Source: Herbaspirillum sp. alder98 (lineage in GTDB: Bacteria; Pseudomonadota; Gammaproteobacteria; Burkholderiales; Burkholderiaceae_D). From it: a stretch of 64,000 nt of DNA. The notes under the pieces are model-generated. The model was given only the letters and a program-made list of their open reading frames with translations. It was not told the DNA's origin and ran no database searches. The stretch is from NCBI RefSeq assembly GCF_020179755.1, contig NZ_JAIUCY010000003.1:62001-126000 (forward strand), in the 5' to 3' direction. Position numbers and translations under genes: made by a program. Shown piece after piece: positions 20,108 to 28,887 of this stretch. The number at the start of each line of letters is the position of its first letter. Position 1 is the first letter of the stretch.

Positions 20108-22783
20108 TCAGACCGTCAGCGAGAACGGCTTGCCGGTATCGATGCCCAGCGTCGCCGCCGCAGCGGCCAGTCGCGCATGGTCGCCGGCGAACAACTCGGT
20201 CAGGGCGGTATAGGCGATCCAGCGCGCATCGATCTCGAAGAAGTCGCGCAGGTTGACCCGGGTGTCGCTGCGACCGAAGCCATCGGTGCCGAGCGTGACG
20301 AAGCTGGCCGGCACGAAGGCGCGGATGCCCTCGGTCAGGGTGCGCACGTAGTCGCTCACGGCGATCACCGGCGCATTGCTACCCTGCAGCTGGCTCGTCA
20401 CGTAAGGCACCGAGGCCTGCCCGCCCAGTCGCTGCTGGCGTTGTGCCGCCACGCCGTCCCGCGCCAGCTCGGTGAAACTGGTCACGCTCCAGACTTCACT
20501 GTCGAGTTGCCAGTGCTGCCGCAGCAACTGGGCCGCTGCCAGCGCCTCCTTGAGGATGGGGCCCGCCGCCAGCAGTCGCACCGCCGCGTCAGGACGCGCC
20601 TGCAGGCAATGCATGCCGCGCAGGATGCCCTCGCGGGCGTCGGCCGGCAGGCTCGGCTGCGCCTCGTTCTCGTTGGTGACCGTGACGTAATAGAAGACAT
20701 CCTCGCCGCGCTCCATCATGCGCCGCATGCCCTCGTCGACGATCACCGCCAGCTCATAGGCATAGGCCGGATCGTAGGCGACGCAGTTAGGAATGGTCGC
20801 GGCTGCCAGGTGGCTGGTGCCATCCTGGTGCTGCAAGCCCTCGCCACCCAGCGTGGTGCGGCCCGACGTGGCGCCGATCAGGAAACCGCGGGCCCGCTGG
20901 TCGGCGGCGGCCCAGATCAGGTCGCCGATGCGCTGGAACCCGAACATCGAATAATAGATATAGAACGGCAGCATCGGCGTGCCATGCACCGAATAGGCAG
21001 TCGCCGCCGCGGTCCACGAAGAGATCGCCCCCGCCTCCGTAATGCCTTCTTCCAGGATCTGGCCATCCTTGGCTTCGCGGTAGTACAAGATGGAGCCGAT
21101 ATCCTCCGGCTCATACAACTGCCCTTGCGACGAATAGATACCGACCTGGCGAAACAGATTGGCCATGCCGAAGGTGCGCGCCTCGTCGGCCACGATGGGC
21201 ACCACGTAGCGACCGAACTCCGGGTCCTTGAGCAGGTTGCCCAACTGGCGCACCAGCGCCATGGTGGACGACATCTCCTTGCCATCGGCCTCCAGCGCAA
21301 ACCTGGCATGCGCCTCGATCGATGGCACTGCCCGCCTGACGTCACCAGGCTGGCGGCGCGGCATGTAGCCCCCGAGCGCGGCGCGGCGCGCATGCAGATG
21401 CTGCATCTCGGCACTGTCGTCGGCCGGACGGAAGAACGACAGCGAGGTACATTGCTCGTCGCTCAGCGGCAGCTTGAAACGATCCCTGAACTGCAGCAGG
21501 CTGATCTCGTCCAGCTTCTTCTGCTGGTGGGTGGTCATCTTGCCTTCACCCGCCGCCCCCATGCCGTAACCCTTCTTGGTCTGCGCCAGGATCACCGTCG
21601 GCTGCCCGCGATGCTGGGCCGCTGCCTGGTAGGCGGCGAAGATCTTCTTCATGTCATGGCCGCCACGGCGCAGCCGGTTGATCTCTTCATCGGTGAGGGT
21701 GGCGCCGATGGCGCGGGTGCCGGCGTTCTGGCCGAAGAAATGCTCACGGTTGAATGCACCGTCATTGGCCGCGAAGGTCTGCAGCTGGCCATCGACGGTG
21801 CGGTTGAGCGCCTCCACCAGTTCGCCGCCGGTATCGCGCGCAAACAGGGGGTCCCAATCCGATCCCCACAGCAGCTTGATGACGTTCCAGCCGGCGCCGG
21901 CAAACAGGGTCTCGAGCTCGTCGACGATATGGCCATTGCCGCGCACCGGGCCGTCGAGCCGCTGCAGGTTGCAGTTGACCACGAAGATCATGTTATCGAG
22001 CTTTTCGCGCGCCGCCAGCGACAGCGCGGCCAGCGATTCCGGCTCGTCCATCTCGCCATCACCGAACACGCCCCACACCCGGCGCCCCTGATCCTGCAAC
22101 AACCCGCGATGTTCGAGGTAGCGCAAGAAGCGCGCCTGGTAAATCGCATTGATCGGACCGATGCCCATCGACCCAGTCGGAAATTGCCAGAAATCCGGCA
22201 TCAGCCACGGGTGTGGATAAGATGAAAGTCCCTGGCGGCCGACGCGCTTGGCTTCGATCTCGCGTCGGTAATACGTCAGGTCCTGCTCTTGCAGCGCGCC
22301 TTCGAGGAACGCGCGGGCATAGATGCCGGGCGCCGAATGCGGCTGGAAGTAGACGATGTCGCCCGCGAAGTCGTCACTCTTGGCGCGAAAGAAATGATTG
22401 AAGCCAACCTCGAACAGGTCGGCGGCCGAAGCAAAGCTGGCGATATGCCCGCCCAGTTCGCCATGGGCGCGATTGGCGCGCACCACCATGGCCAGCGCGT
22501 TCCAGCGCATGATGCCGGCGATGCGCTCTTCCAGCGCCTGGGCATCGGCGCCTCCCGGAAACGAGGGTTCCTGGTCGACCCGGATGGTATTGACGTAGGG
22601 CGTGACGCGCGCATCGCGCCAGTCGACGCCCCAGCTCCGGGCCGAGGCCGACAGGCGCGACAGCAGGTAGCGGGCGCGCTCGGGGCCGGCTTCGGCCAGT
22701 ACGCTTTGCAGCGCATCCAGCCATTCCTGGGTTTCCTGGGCATCGATATCGATATTGCGGGCAATACCGCTGGCTGACGACAT
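20108..22783 (-). CDS. homodimeric pyruvate-dehydrogenase-type E1 (AceE/MdeB-like)
   Basis: A thiamine-diphosphate 2-oxoacid dehydrogenase E1 of about 891 residues, the length of AceE. The TPP/Mg motif is seen as FGDGEMDEPES...NCNLQRLDGP, and the AceE landmarks QTKKGYGMG and FGRSDTR are present. A normal PDH operon would place aceF and lpd beside it. Here E1 stands alone and is divergent from an Lrp-family regulator, as in the mdeR-mdeAB region of Pseudomonas putida, where the E1 acts on 2-oxobutyrate from methionine. A 2-oxobutyrate or other 2-oxoacid role is therefore possible but inferred; it could also be the cell's second AceE. I use the ATG at 22783. Confidence 0.8.
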   Translation of the reverse strand: MSSASGIARNIDIDAQETQEWLDALQSVLAEAGPERARYLLSRLSASARSWGVDWRDARVTPYVNTIRVDQEPSFPGGADAQALEERIAGIMRWNALAMVVRANRAHGELGGHIASFASAADLFEVGFNHFFRAKSDDFAGDIVYFQPHSAPGIYARAFLEGALQEQDLTYYRREIEAKRVGRQGLSSYPHPWLMPDFWQFPTGSMGIGPINAIYQARFLRYLEHRGLLQDQGRRVWGVFGDGEMDEPESLAALSLAAREKLDNMIFVVNCNLQRLDGPVRGNGHIVDELETLFAGAGWNVIKLLWGSDWDPLFARDTGGELVEALNRTVDGQLQTFAANDGAFNREHFFGQNAGTRAIGATLTDEEINRLRRGGHDMKKIFAAYQAAAQHRGQPTVILAQTKKGYGMGAAGEGKMTTHQQKKLDEISLLQFRDRFKLPLSDEQCTSLSFFRPADDSAEMQHLHARRAALGGYMPRRQPGDVRRAVPSIEAHARFALEADGKEMSSTMALVRQLGNLLKDPEFGRYVVPIVADEARTFGMANLFRQVGIYSSQGQLYEPEDIGSILYYREAKDGQILEEGITEAGAISSWTAAATAYSVHGTPMLPFYIYYSMFGFQRIGDLIWAAADQRARGFLIGATSGRTTLGGEGLQHQDGTSHLAAATIPNCVAYDPAYAYELAVIVDEGMRRMMERGEDVFYYVTVTNENEAQPSLPADAREGILRGMHCLQARPDAAVRLLAAGPILKEALAAAQLLRQHWQLDSEVWSVTSFTELARDGVAAQRQQRLGGQASVPYVTSQLQGSNAPVIAVSDYVRTLTEGIRAFVPASFVTLGTDGFGRSDTRVNLRDFFEIDARWIAYTALTELFAGDHARLAAAAATLGIDTGKPFSLTV

Positions 22784-23027
22784 ATCCACTGCGTGTCTCC
22801 TGTGAGGGTTCAAGCGCTTCTATGCAAAGTGCCGAAAAGCCGGTAAAACAGCTCACCGCGCCGTCACTGCCAGGCACTCCTGCACCTTGCCACTTTTGTT
22901 ATGTTGTTGGGTTGTGGATAACGATACGCCGGATGTGCCCGCATGAGTCACTTAAAATAGGAAGTTGCCGTACAATATTCAGCACCATATGCTGGAAAAT
23001 TGAAACTCGCAGAATTTAATTTCACCA
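22784..23027. promoter_or_regulatory. divergent promoter region between the E1 gene and the Lrp-type regulator
   Basis: A 244-bp region with AT-rich tracts at about 22890-23025, within which both promoters must lie. Lrp-family regulators commonly autoregulate from such shared regions. I could not define individual boxes. Confidence 0.4.
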
Positions 23028-23507
23028 ATGGAACTAGACACCACCGATTTGCGCATCCTGAACATCCTTCAGGAAAACAGTTCGATCAGCAACCTGGAGC
23101 TGGCCAGCCGCATCAACCTGTCGCCCTCGCCTACCCTGGCGCGGGTCAAGCGACTGGAGACGGAAGGCATCATCTCGCGCTATGTCGCGCTGGCCGACCC
23201 GCATATGCTGGGACTGAAGGTCAACGTGTTCGTGAAGGTGATCCTGGAACGCCAGGGCGCCGAAGCACTGGCCCAGTTCGAGAATGCCGTCAGCGCCTTC
23301 GACGAGGTGATGGAGGTCTACCTGATGACGGGCGATGAAGATTATCTGCTGCGCATCGTGGTGCCCGACCTGCTGACGCTGGAACACTTCATCGTCGACC
23401 ACCTGACCAAGATCCCCGGCATCAAGAATATCCGCTCCAGCTTTGCACTGAAGCAGATCAAGTACAAGACGGCGCTGCCGATGCCGAAGGTCAAGACCAA
23501 GCGTTGA
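23028..23507 (+). CDS. Lrp/AsnC family transcriptional regulator
   Basis: A 159-residue feast/famine regulator with an N-terminal winged helix-turn-helix (about 1-60: LDTTDLRILNILQENSSISN, SRINLSPSPTLARVKRLE) and a C-terminal RAM effector domain (about 70-145). It is closest in style to the BkdR/MdeR group, which respond to amino acids. Divergent orientation to the E1 gene suggests it controls that gene. A repetitive palindromic element follows its stop. Confidence 0.92.
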   Translation: MELDTTDLRILNILQENSSISNLELASRINLSPSPTLARVKRLETEGIISRYVALADPHMLGLKVNVFVKVILERQGAEALAQFENAVSAFDEVMEVYLMTGDEDYLLRIVVPDLLTLEHFIVDHLTKIPGIKNIRSSFALKQIKYKTALPMPKVKTKR

Positions 23508-23526
23508 TGTAATTAGCTTTTTTTAC

Positions 23527-23630
23527 GGCGCGACGAAAGACGCTGGGCCCTGACTTTCGCCGGGGCGACGGAGCGTGAGTTATAAGTATTTCGTCGTACC
23601 GGCGAAACGCCGGTACCCAGCGTCTTGAAC
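23527..23630. repeat. REP/BIME-like palindromic element
   Basis: About 100 bp bounded by a perfect 11-bp inverted repeat, AAGACGCTGGG (23537-23547) and CCCAGCGTCTT (23616-23626). Inside the right half is a second perfect hairpin GTACCGGCG-AAA-CGCCGGTAC (23596-23616); the left half holds a degenerate counterpart. It fills the space between the convergent lrp and rhodanese genes. The pattern matches extragenic palindromes that recur in proteobacterial genomes, but only one copy is in this window. Confidence 0.6.
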
Positions 23631-23637
23631 TACCGCT

Positions 23638-25257
23638 TCAAATAACAAAAAAACCATGGGTGCCATCGCGCCCCAGTTGCTCGACCAGGCCGAACTCCCA
23701 ATCGAGATAGCCCTGCATCGCCGCCACCGCATTGTCGGTGCCTTCATAAGGACGGCGATAACGGTCGATGCGCGGCGCCAGCAAGCGCTCTTCGCCACTG
23801 GCGAACGCAAGACCGGCGCACTCCCACGCCGCGTTGCCGCCTTCCAGCAAATACACCGGTTGCGCCACCAGCTGCTGCAACTCGGCCACCGCAAACTGCG
23901 CCAGCAAGGCGCTGCCGCAGGTCAACACATAACGGGTGGCCGATGGCAGCTTGCGCGGGACCTGTTCCAGTTGCGAACGCAGCACAAACCACGCGCCCGG
24001 GATATGGCGTGCCACAAAGCGTGCACTGGTCGACAAGTCGATCACCTCGGTGCCATCGCGCGCATCGAGCCAGGCCTTCAATTGCGCGGGCGCAATGCGC
24101 TGCGCGTCCTGCAAGCCGGCCGCTGGCAGCGCCCGCGGCGCATCGCCTTCGACATTGAAATCAGCCGCCGCCAGGCCATCGACCACGAATACTTCCCACG
24201 CCATCTGCGCCAGCCATGACGCGGTCATGTTGGCACGCACGCCATCGTCATCGACCAGCACGATGCGCGCGCCGCGCACGGGCGCATTCATCTCGGTTTC
24301 CTGCACCAGTTGTCCACCCGGCGCCGACAAAAACCCGGCCAGGTGGCCGCGGCGGTATTCCTCGGGCGTACGCACGTCGAACCGGTACACCGTGCGGGCG
24401 GGATCGTCGAGGGCAGTCAGCGCGGCGGAATCGATGCGTCGCACGCCGGCACGGTCGGCCACCTCGCGCGCACGCTGGGCGGCATCCGGCGCCGGCCTGG
24501 CATTGATGTCGAAACGACGCTGCTGGCCATGCTCGAGTTGCTGGCCGGCCAGGGTCCAGCCGATGGTGCCATTGCGCAGCGCGTGCACCTGATTGGGAAT
24601 ACCGGCATTGACCAGCGACTGGGTGCCAATGATGCTGCGGGTCCGGCCAGCGCAATTGACGATCACCCGGGTGTCGGGATGCGGCGCCAGCGCGTGTACC
24701 CGCAGCACCAGTTCGGCGCCCGGCACGCTGAGCGAACCGGGAATGTTCATGTTCTGGTATTCCTCGAAGCGGCGCGCATCCAGCACCACCACGTCGGCCT
24801 GCGCATCGAGCAGGGCCTTGACCTCCTCGGCCGACAGCGACGGTGTATGGCGCTGGCTTTCAACCAGCTCGCCAAAGGCCTTGCTGGGCACATTGACATC
24901 GCGAAACAGCTCGCCACCGGCCTCGGCCCAGCCGCGCACGCCACCGGCCAGCAACGCCACGTCGGTATAACCCAGGCTGCGCAACTTCAATGCCGCCCGC
25001 ACCGCCAGCCCCTCGCCATCGTCCAGCACCACGATCCGGGTGTCGCGCCGCGGCAGGCGGTCGTAGGCATTGAGCTCCAGATGCGAGAGCGACAGATTGG
25101 CGGCGAACAGCGGGTGCGCCTCGGCATGGGGCGCTTCCTCGCGCACGTCCAGCAGGGCGATCTCCTGGCGCGCCTTCAATGCCGCGCGGACCTCGGAAAA
25201 AGTGACGACGGCGATACCCGAAACCGGGCTCGAGGAGGATGACGGTACTTGGCTCAT
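23638..25257 (-). CDS. four-domain rhodanese-like sulfurtransferase
   Basis: A 539-residue cytoplasmic protein made of four tandem rhodanese modules. The active-site Cys is present in module 2 (C202, NCAGRTRSI) and module 4 (C447, TCGSALLAQ). At the same position modules 1 and 3 have Asp (VVLDDGEG and VLVDDDGV), so they are probably structural, the usual alternation in tandem rhodaneses. The likely role is persulfide or sulfane-sulfur transfer. Its start overlaps the stop of the upstream cysteine-dioxygenase-like gene by four bases, pointing to one sulfur pathway. Confidence 0.9.
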   Translation of the reverse strand: MSQVPSSSSSPVSGIAVVTFSEVRAALKARQEIALLDVREEAPHAEAHPLFAANLSLSHLELNAYDRLPRRDTRIVVLDDGEGLAVRAALKLRSLGYTDVALLAGGVRGWAEAGGELFRDVNVPSKAFGELVESQRHTPSLSAEEVKALLDAQADVVVLDARRFEEYQNMNIPGSLSVPGAELVLRVHALAPHPDTRVIVNCAGRTRSIIGTQSLVNAGIPNQVHALRNGTIGWTLAGQQLEHGQQRRFDINARPAPDAAQRAREVADRAGVRRIDSAALTALDDPARTVYRFDVRTPEEYRRGHLAGFLSAPGGQLVQETEMNAPVRGARIVLVDDDGVRANMTASWLAQMAWEVFVVDGLAAADFNVEGDAPRALPAAGLQDAQRIAPAQLKAWLDARDGTEVIDLSTSARFVARHIPGAWFVLRSQLEQVPRKLPSATRYVLTCGSALLAQFAVAELQQLVAQPVYLLEGGNAAWECAGLAFASGEERLLAPRIDRYRRPYEGTDNAVAAMQGYLDWEFGLVEQLGRDGTHGFFVI

Positions 25258-25880
25258 GGCGATGCAGGGTTGGCTGAAAGGTCCCAGATATTGGGCAGAG
25301 TGGCATTGGAATAGCCGGAGATGAACAGCTTGCGCGTGCCATCGGGCTGGTAGACCGAACGCCGCACGGCGCCGATGTTGGCGCCGTACACGTGAATGCT
25401 GATTGACGTCCGGTCGGTGAAGGCGTTGCGCACCTGGTGCACATCGTGCAAGCCGGCGGCACTGGGCGAGACCGCTTCGACCTTACCCGGCTCCAGCCGC
25501 ACCGCTTCACCCACTGGCGCCAGGCTGCCGTCACCGGCGTCGAACGACTGCGAATACTCGGCACCGCGCAGCATGCCGATCAAACCCCATACCGTATGGT
25601 CGTGCACCGGCGTGCTCTGCCCCGGCCCCCAGACGAAACTGACCACCGAAAAACGCTGGCCCGAATCGGCGTGCAACAGGAACTGGCGATAGCGTTGCGG
25701 ATCCGGCTCGGCGTACTGCGGCGGCAACCAGTCATCATGACTGACCAGTTGACGCAACAAGGCGCCGCCTTCTGAAAGAATGCGGTCCTCGGCGGGCTTA
25801 CGGTCCAGCAGTTGCGCAAAACCGCCAATGAATTCGCGCAGTCGCCACAACTGCGGCGAGGCGTCGATGGCTTGGGTCAT
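25254..25880 (-). CDS. cysteine dioxygenase-like thiol dioxygenase
   Basis: A 208-residue cupin-fold enzyme of the cysteine dioxygenase type I family. Two iron ligands are in PVHDHTVWG (H93, H95), with a distal histidine in GLHDVHQVRN (H145 or H148). Bacterial members oxidise cysteine, 3-mercaptopropionate or other thiols to sulfinates; the sequence does not decide which. The reading frames of this gene and the rhodanese gene overlap by ATGA, so the pair is translated together. A sulfinate product plus rhodanese would feed sulfite or persulfide metabolism. Confidence 0.85.
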   Translation of the reverse strand: MTQAIDASPQLWRLREFIGGFAQLLDRKPAEDRILSEGGALLRQLVSHDDWLPPQYAEPDPQRYRQFLLHADSGQRFSVVSFVWGPGQSTPVHDHTVWGLIGMLRGAEYSQSFDAGDGSLAPVGEAVRLEPGKVEAVSPSAAGLHDVHQVRNAFTDRTSISIHVYGANIGAVRRSVYQPDGTRKLFISGYSNATLPNIWDLSANPASP

Positions 25881-25974
25881 GTCAGTCTCCTTGGTGCGCC
25901 TGCTGTTGCGATCGGCTTGGGCTGGCGCACCCTGGAGATATTAACCAAAACCGCGTATTGCCGTTTGAAGCGGG

Positions 25975-26541
25975 TCAGGCGATGACGCGCTCGGCCGGCT
26001 GCGCCTCGGCAGGTTCAGTGCGGCGGTGCTTCAGTTCGGCACGAATCTGTTGCGGGTTGCGCAGCAGGTTGAGGATCGGGCAGGTCTTTTCGACCGCCGC
26101 AAACAAGGCCTGCACCTGGGCCTCGCTGGCGGGTGAATCGAGATGGATGGTGTAGGCGATGTCATGCGGCCAGATCGGAATGTCTTCATGCCCCGGACGG
26201 CCGCCGCGCGGATCGATGCGACCGCTGACCTCGACCTCCAGCGAGTCGATCGGCACCTGCTGGTGCGATGCCTGGATCAAGACGATATGGGTCACGCACG
26301 AACCCAGCACGCCCAATTGCAGCTCGGGCGAACTGGGCCCCAGGTTGTAGCCGGCAAAGTCCGGCGGACTGTCGCTGATCACCTGGTGATCGCGAATGCG
26401 GATGCGGCGCACGCCGCTGCGGCCTTCGGCGCTGACCCGGGCCGACAGGTGCGCCGGACCGGCGTCGCCGGCTTCGATCAATGCTTCGCGCGCCAGCACG
26501 GCGCTGCGCTTTTCGCTCAGGTAGTGGTTCAGAGATGTCAT
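25975..26541 (-). CDS. OsmC family protein
   Basis: A 188-residue OsmC/Ohr-fold protein. The two redox cysteines are visible in GVLGSCVTHIV and EKTCPILNLLRNP, the pair used for organic peroxide reduction in the family. It belongs to the broader OsmC-like group rather than Ohr itself. It sits between the dioxygenase/rhodanese pair and a divergent ABC operon, so it may handle oxidised thiols or persulfides generated there; that role is inferred. Confidence 0.85.
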   Translation of the reverse strand: MTSLNHYLSEKRSAVLAREALIEAGDAGPAHLSARVSAEGRSGVRRIRIRDHQVISDSPPDFAGYNLGPSSPELQLGVLGSCVTHIVLIQASHQQVPIDSLEVEVSGRIDPRGGRPGHEDIPIWPHDIAYTIHLDSPASEAQVQALFAAVEKTCPILNLLRNPQQIRAELKHRRTEPAEAQPAERVIA

Positions 26542-26752
26542 GGCGTCCTCTTATGGGTGTCAGGCCAGTGTCCCGCTGCCGGGCCGCTGCGCGCAACGAA
26601 GCAATCCAAATATGGATATGCGCGTGCGCCGGCATAACTTTGCTCATTCTTATTCTTTTGTCGCCGCCGGCACTTGCTCCATATTGCTCATCTTGAATCG
26701 GTGCGCCGGGGGCGTGCCTCGTCCGAAAACCTAATAAGTGGAGCCATCAGCA

Positions 26753-27802
26753 ATGAACAAGAATCTCTCCCAGCACGAACAAGATATCGTCGCGCAGTCT
26801 TCCTCCTGGTCGCGTCGCGATGTGCTGCGCGCCGGCGGCGCTGCCGCCCTGGCCGGGATCGGCGGCTCGTTGGCGGCCAGCAATGCCTGGTCGGCCGGCG
26901 CGCCGCACAAGGTAACTTTTGCCTGGAGCGCCATCGCGTTCTGCCTGTCGCCAGTGGTCGTGGCACAAGAAAAAGGTTACTTCGAAAAGAATGGCCTCGA
27001 TGTCGAACTGCTGAACTGGGGCGGCTCCACCGACCAGTTGCTGGAAGCCCTGGCCACCGGCAAGGCCGATGTCGGCGTGGGCCTGATCCACCGCTGGCTC
27101 AAGCCCCTGGAAGCCGGGTTCGACGTCAAGGTGATCGGCGCCGCGCACGGCGGCTGCCTGCGCCTGGTGGGCGTCAAGGATGCCGGCGTGAACGACTGGA
27201 AACAACTCAAGGGCAAGACCATCGGCGTGTCCGATCTGAACAGCCCGGCCAAGAACTTCTTTGCCATCCACCTGGCCAAGCGCGGCGTGAACATCGACAA
27301 GGATGTCGAATGGCGCGTCTATCCAGCTGACCTGCTCGACGTCGCCGCCAAGAAGGGCGAGATCCAGGCCATCGCCGACGGCGACCCTAACGTGTACCTG
27401 ATCGAAAAGCGCAACCAGGGCGTCTTCACCGAACTGGGCAATAGCGGCACCGGCGAGTACAAGGACAAGATCTGCTGCATCACCGGCGCTCGTGGCGACT
27501 TCGTGCGCAATAACAAACCTGCGGCCGCGGCCGTGGTGCGCTCGATCATCCAGGCCTCCGAATTCGTGGCGGAAAATCCTAACGAAGCCGCCAAGCTGTA
27601 CGCCAAGTATTCGCCCAAGGTGCCGGTGGAAGACTTGCGCAAGCTGCTGACCGACCTGACGTATCACAACCATCCGACCGGCGCGCCGCTGCGTGCCGAA
27701 GTCGAATACTTCGCGCGCGACTTCCACACCGCCGGCGTGCTCAAGAAGAGTACCGATCCGGTGCGCTTTGCCAATCACGTCACATACGACGTGCTGTCCT
27801 GA
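26753..27802 (+). CDS. ABC transporter substrate-binding protein, sulfonate/nitrate type
   Basis: A periplasmic binding protein of 349 residues of the SsuA/TauA/NrtA superfamily. A twin-arginine signal is present (SRRDVLRAGGAAALAGIG), cleaved near SNAWSAG. The mature part begins KVTFAWSAIAFCLSPVVVA with the usual EKGYFEKNGLDVEL. Tat export of an SsuA-like protein suggests folding or a cofactor in the cytoplasm. I use the ATG at 26753 with GGAG nine bases upstream; a GTG fifteen bases earlier is also in frame. It is first in an operon with permease, ATPase and cytochrome c. The sulfur-metabolising neighbours favour an organosulfur ligand. Confidence 0.85.
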   Translation: MNKNLSQHEQDIVAQSSSWSRRDVLRAGGAAALAGIGGSLAASNAWSAGAPHKVTFAWSAIAFCLSPVVVAQEKGYFEKNGLDVELLNWGGSTDQLLEALATGKADVGVGLIHRWLKPLEAGFDVKVIGAAHGGCLRLVGVKDAGVNDWKQLKGKTIGVSDLNSPAKNFFAIHLAKRGVNIDKDVEWRVYPADLLDVAAKKGEIQAIADGDPNVYLIEKRNQGVFTELGNSGTGEYKDKICCITGARGDFVRNNKPAAAAVVRSIIQASEFVAENPNEAAKLYAKYSPKVPVEDLRKLLTDLTYHNHPTGAPLRAEVEYFARDFHTAGVLKKSTDPVRFANHVTYDVLS

Positions 27803-27843
27803 GCCGCACCCCCGCCCCGATACCGGACTGAAAGGAAGCTGTC

Positions 27844-28887
27844 ATGACATCCTCCAGCGAACACCTGCTACGGCGGGCGCCCCAGGCGACCCCGCCGCTG
27901 CCACTGGACCAGCCGCTGGCCGGCGAACGCGTGCCGGTCTGGGGCCTGGGCCTGCTGGCCGCGACCGGGTGGCTGGCGCTGGCGCTGATCACGCTGCGCT
28001 GGCCCAACAAGGTGGTCGGCTTTTCCGACTGGGCCTATACCGACGAGTTCGGCTATGCGGCCGCGACGGTGGCGGTGCTGCTGGCCGCGCTGGCGCTCGG
28101 CGGTCGCCGCGCCGGCGCACTGCTGCACCTGTTGCGTCCGGCTGGCCAGTGGCTGCTGGCGCTGCCCCTGCTGTTGGGCCTGTGGGAAGTCCTGACCGCC
28201 AAGCTGGGCGTGTTGCCGGCGCCCTTCTTCGCGCCGCCGCAAAGCCTGATCGAAGTCTACGGCGAAGACTGGCCGCGCCTGGGCTTGTCGACCGCACATT
28301 CGCTGCGCTTGCTGGTGCATGGCTTTGCCTCCGGCGCGACGGTGGGGTTTCTGGTCGGCGTATGGATCGGCTGGTCGCGGGTGGCGGGCTACTGGGTCCA
28401 TCCGGTGCTGCGCTTCCTGGGGCCGGTGCCTGCCTCGGCGTTGCTGCCGCTGGCATTCTTCTTTGCGCCTTCCAGCTATGCCGCGGCCGTGTTCCTGATC
28501 GCGCTGGCGACAGGCTTTCCGGTGGCGGTGCTGACCTGGTCGGGCGTGGCCTCGGTCAACAAGAGTTACTACGACGTGGCCCGCACACTGGGCGCATCCG
28601 AGCGCTTTCTGGTATTGCGCGTGGCGATCCCGGCGGCGCTGCCGCAGGTATTCGTGGGGCTCTTCATGGGACTGGGCGCGGCCTTCTCGGTGCTGGTGAC
28701 GGCCGAGATGATGGGCGTCAAGGCCGGGCTGGGCTGGTATCTGCAATGGTCGCAAGGCTGGGCTGCCTACAGCAACATGTATGCCGCGCTGATCGTGATG
28801 GCGGTGCTTTGCTCGGGCCTGATCACGCTGTTGTTCAAGGTACGTGACCGCGCACTGTCGTGGCAGAAAGGAACCGTCAAATGGTAA
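27844..28887 (+). CDS. ABC transporter permease, sulfonate/nitrate type
   Basis: An inner-membrane permease of 347 residues with the BPD_transp_1 domain. The EAA loop is VARTLGASERFLVLRVAIPAALP. It is longer than typical SsuC (about 260) because of an N-terminal extension with two further hydrophobic segments (about 35-55 and 60-80). Its stop overlaps the ATPase start in ATGGTAA. Confidence 0.88.
   Translation: MTSSSEHLLRRAPQATPPLPLDQPLAGERVPVWGLGLLAATGWLALALITLRWPNKVVGFSDWAYTDEFGYAAATVAVLLAALALGGRRAGALLHLLRPAGQWLLALPLLLGLWEVLTAKLGVLPAPFFAPPQSLIEVYGEDWPRLGLSTAHSLRLLVHGFASGATVGFLVGVWIGWSRVAGYWVHPVLRFLGPVPASALLPLAFFFAPSSYAAAVFLIALATGFPVAVLTWSGVASVNKSYYDVARTLGASERFLVLRVAIPAALPQVFVGLFMGLGAAFSVLVTAEMMGVKAGLGWYLQWSQGWAAYSNMYAALIVMAVLCSGLITLLFKVRDRALSWQKGTVKW

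Noticed and set aside
19922-22225. A 767-codon open frame antisense to the E1 gene
   Set aside because: No domain, composition typical of an antisense shadow.
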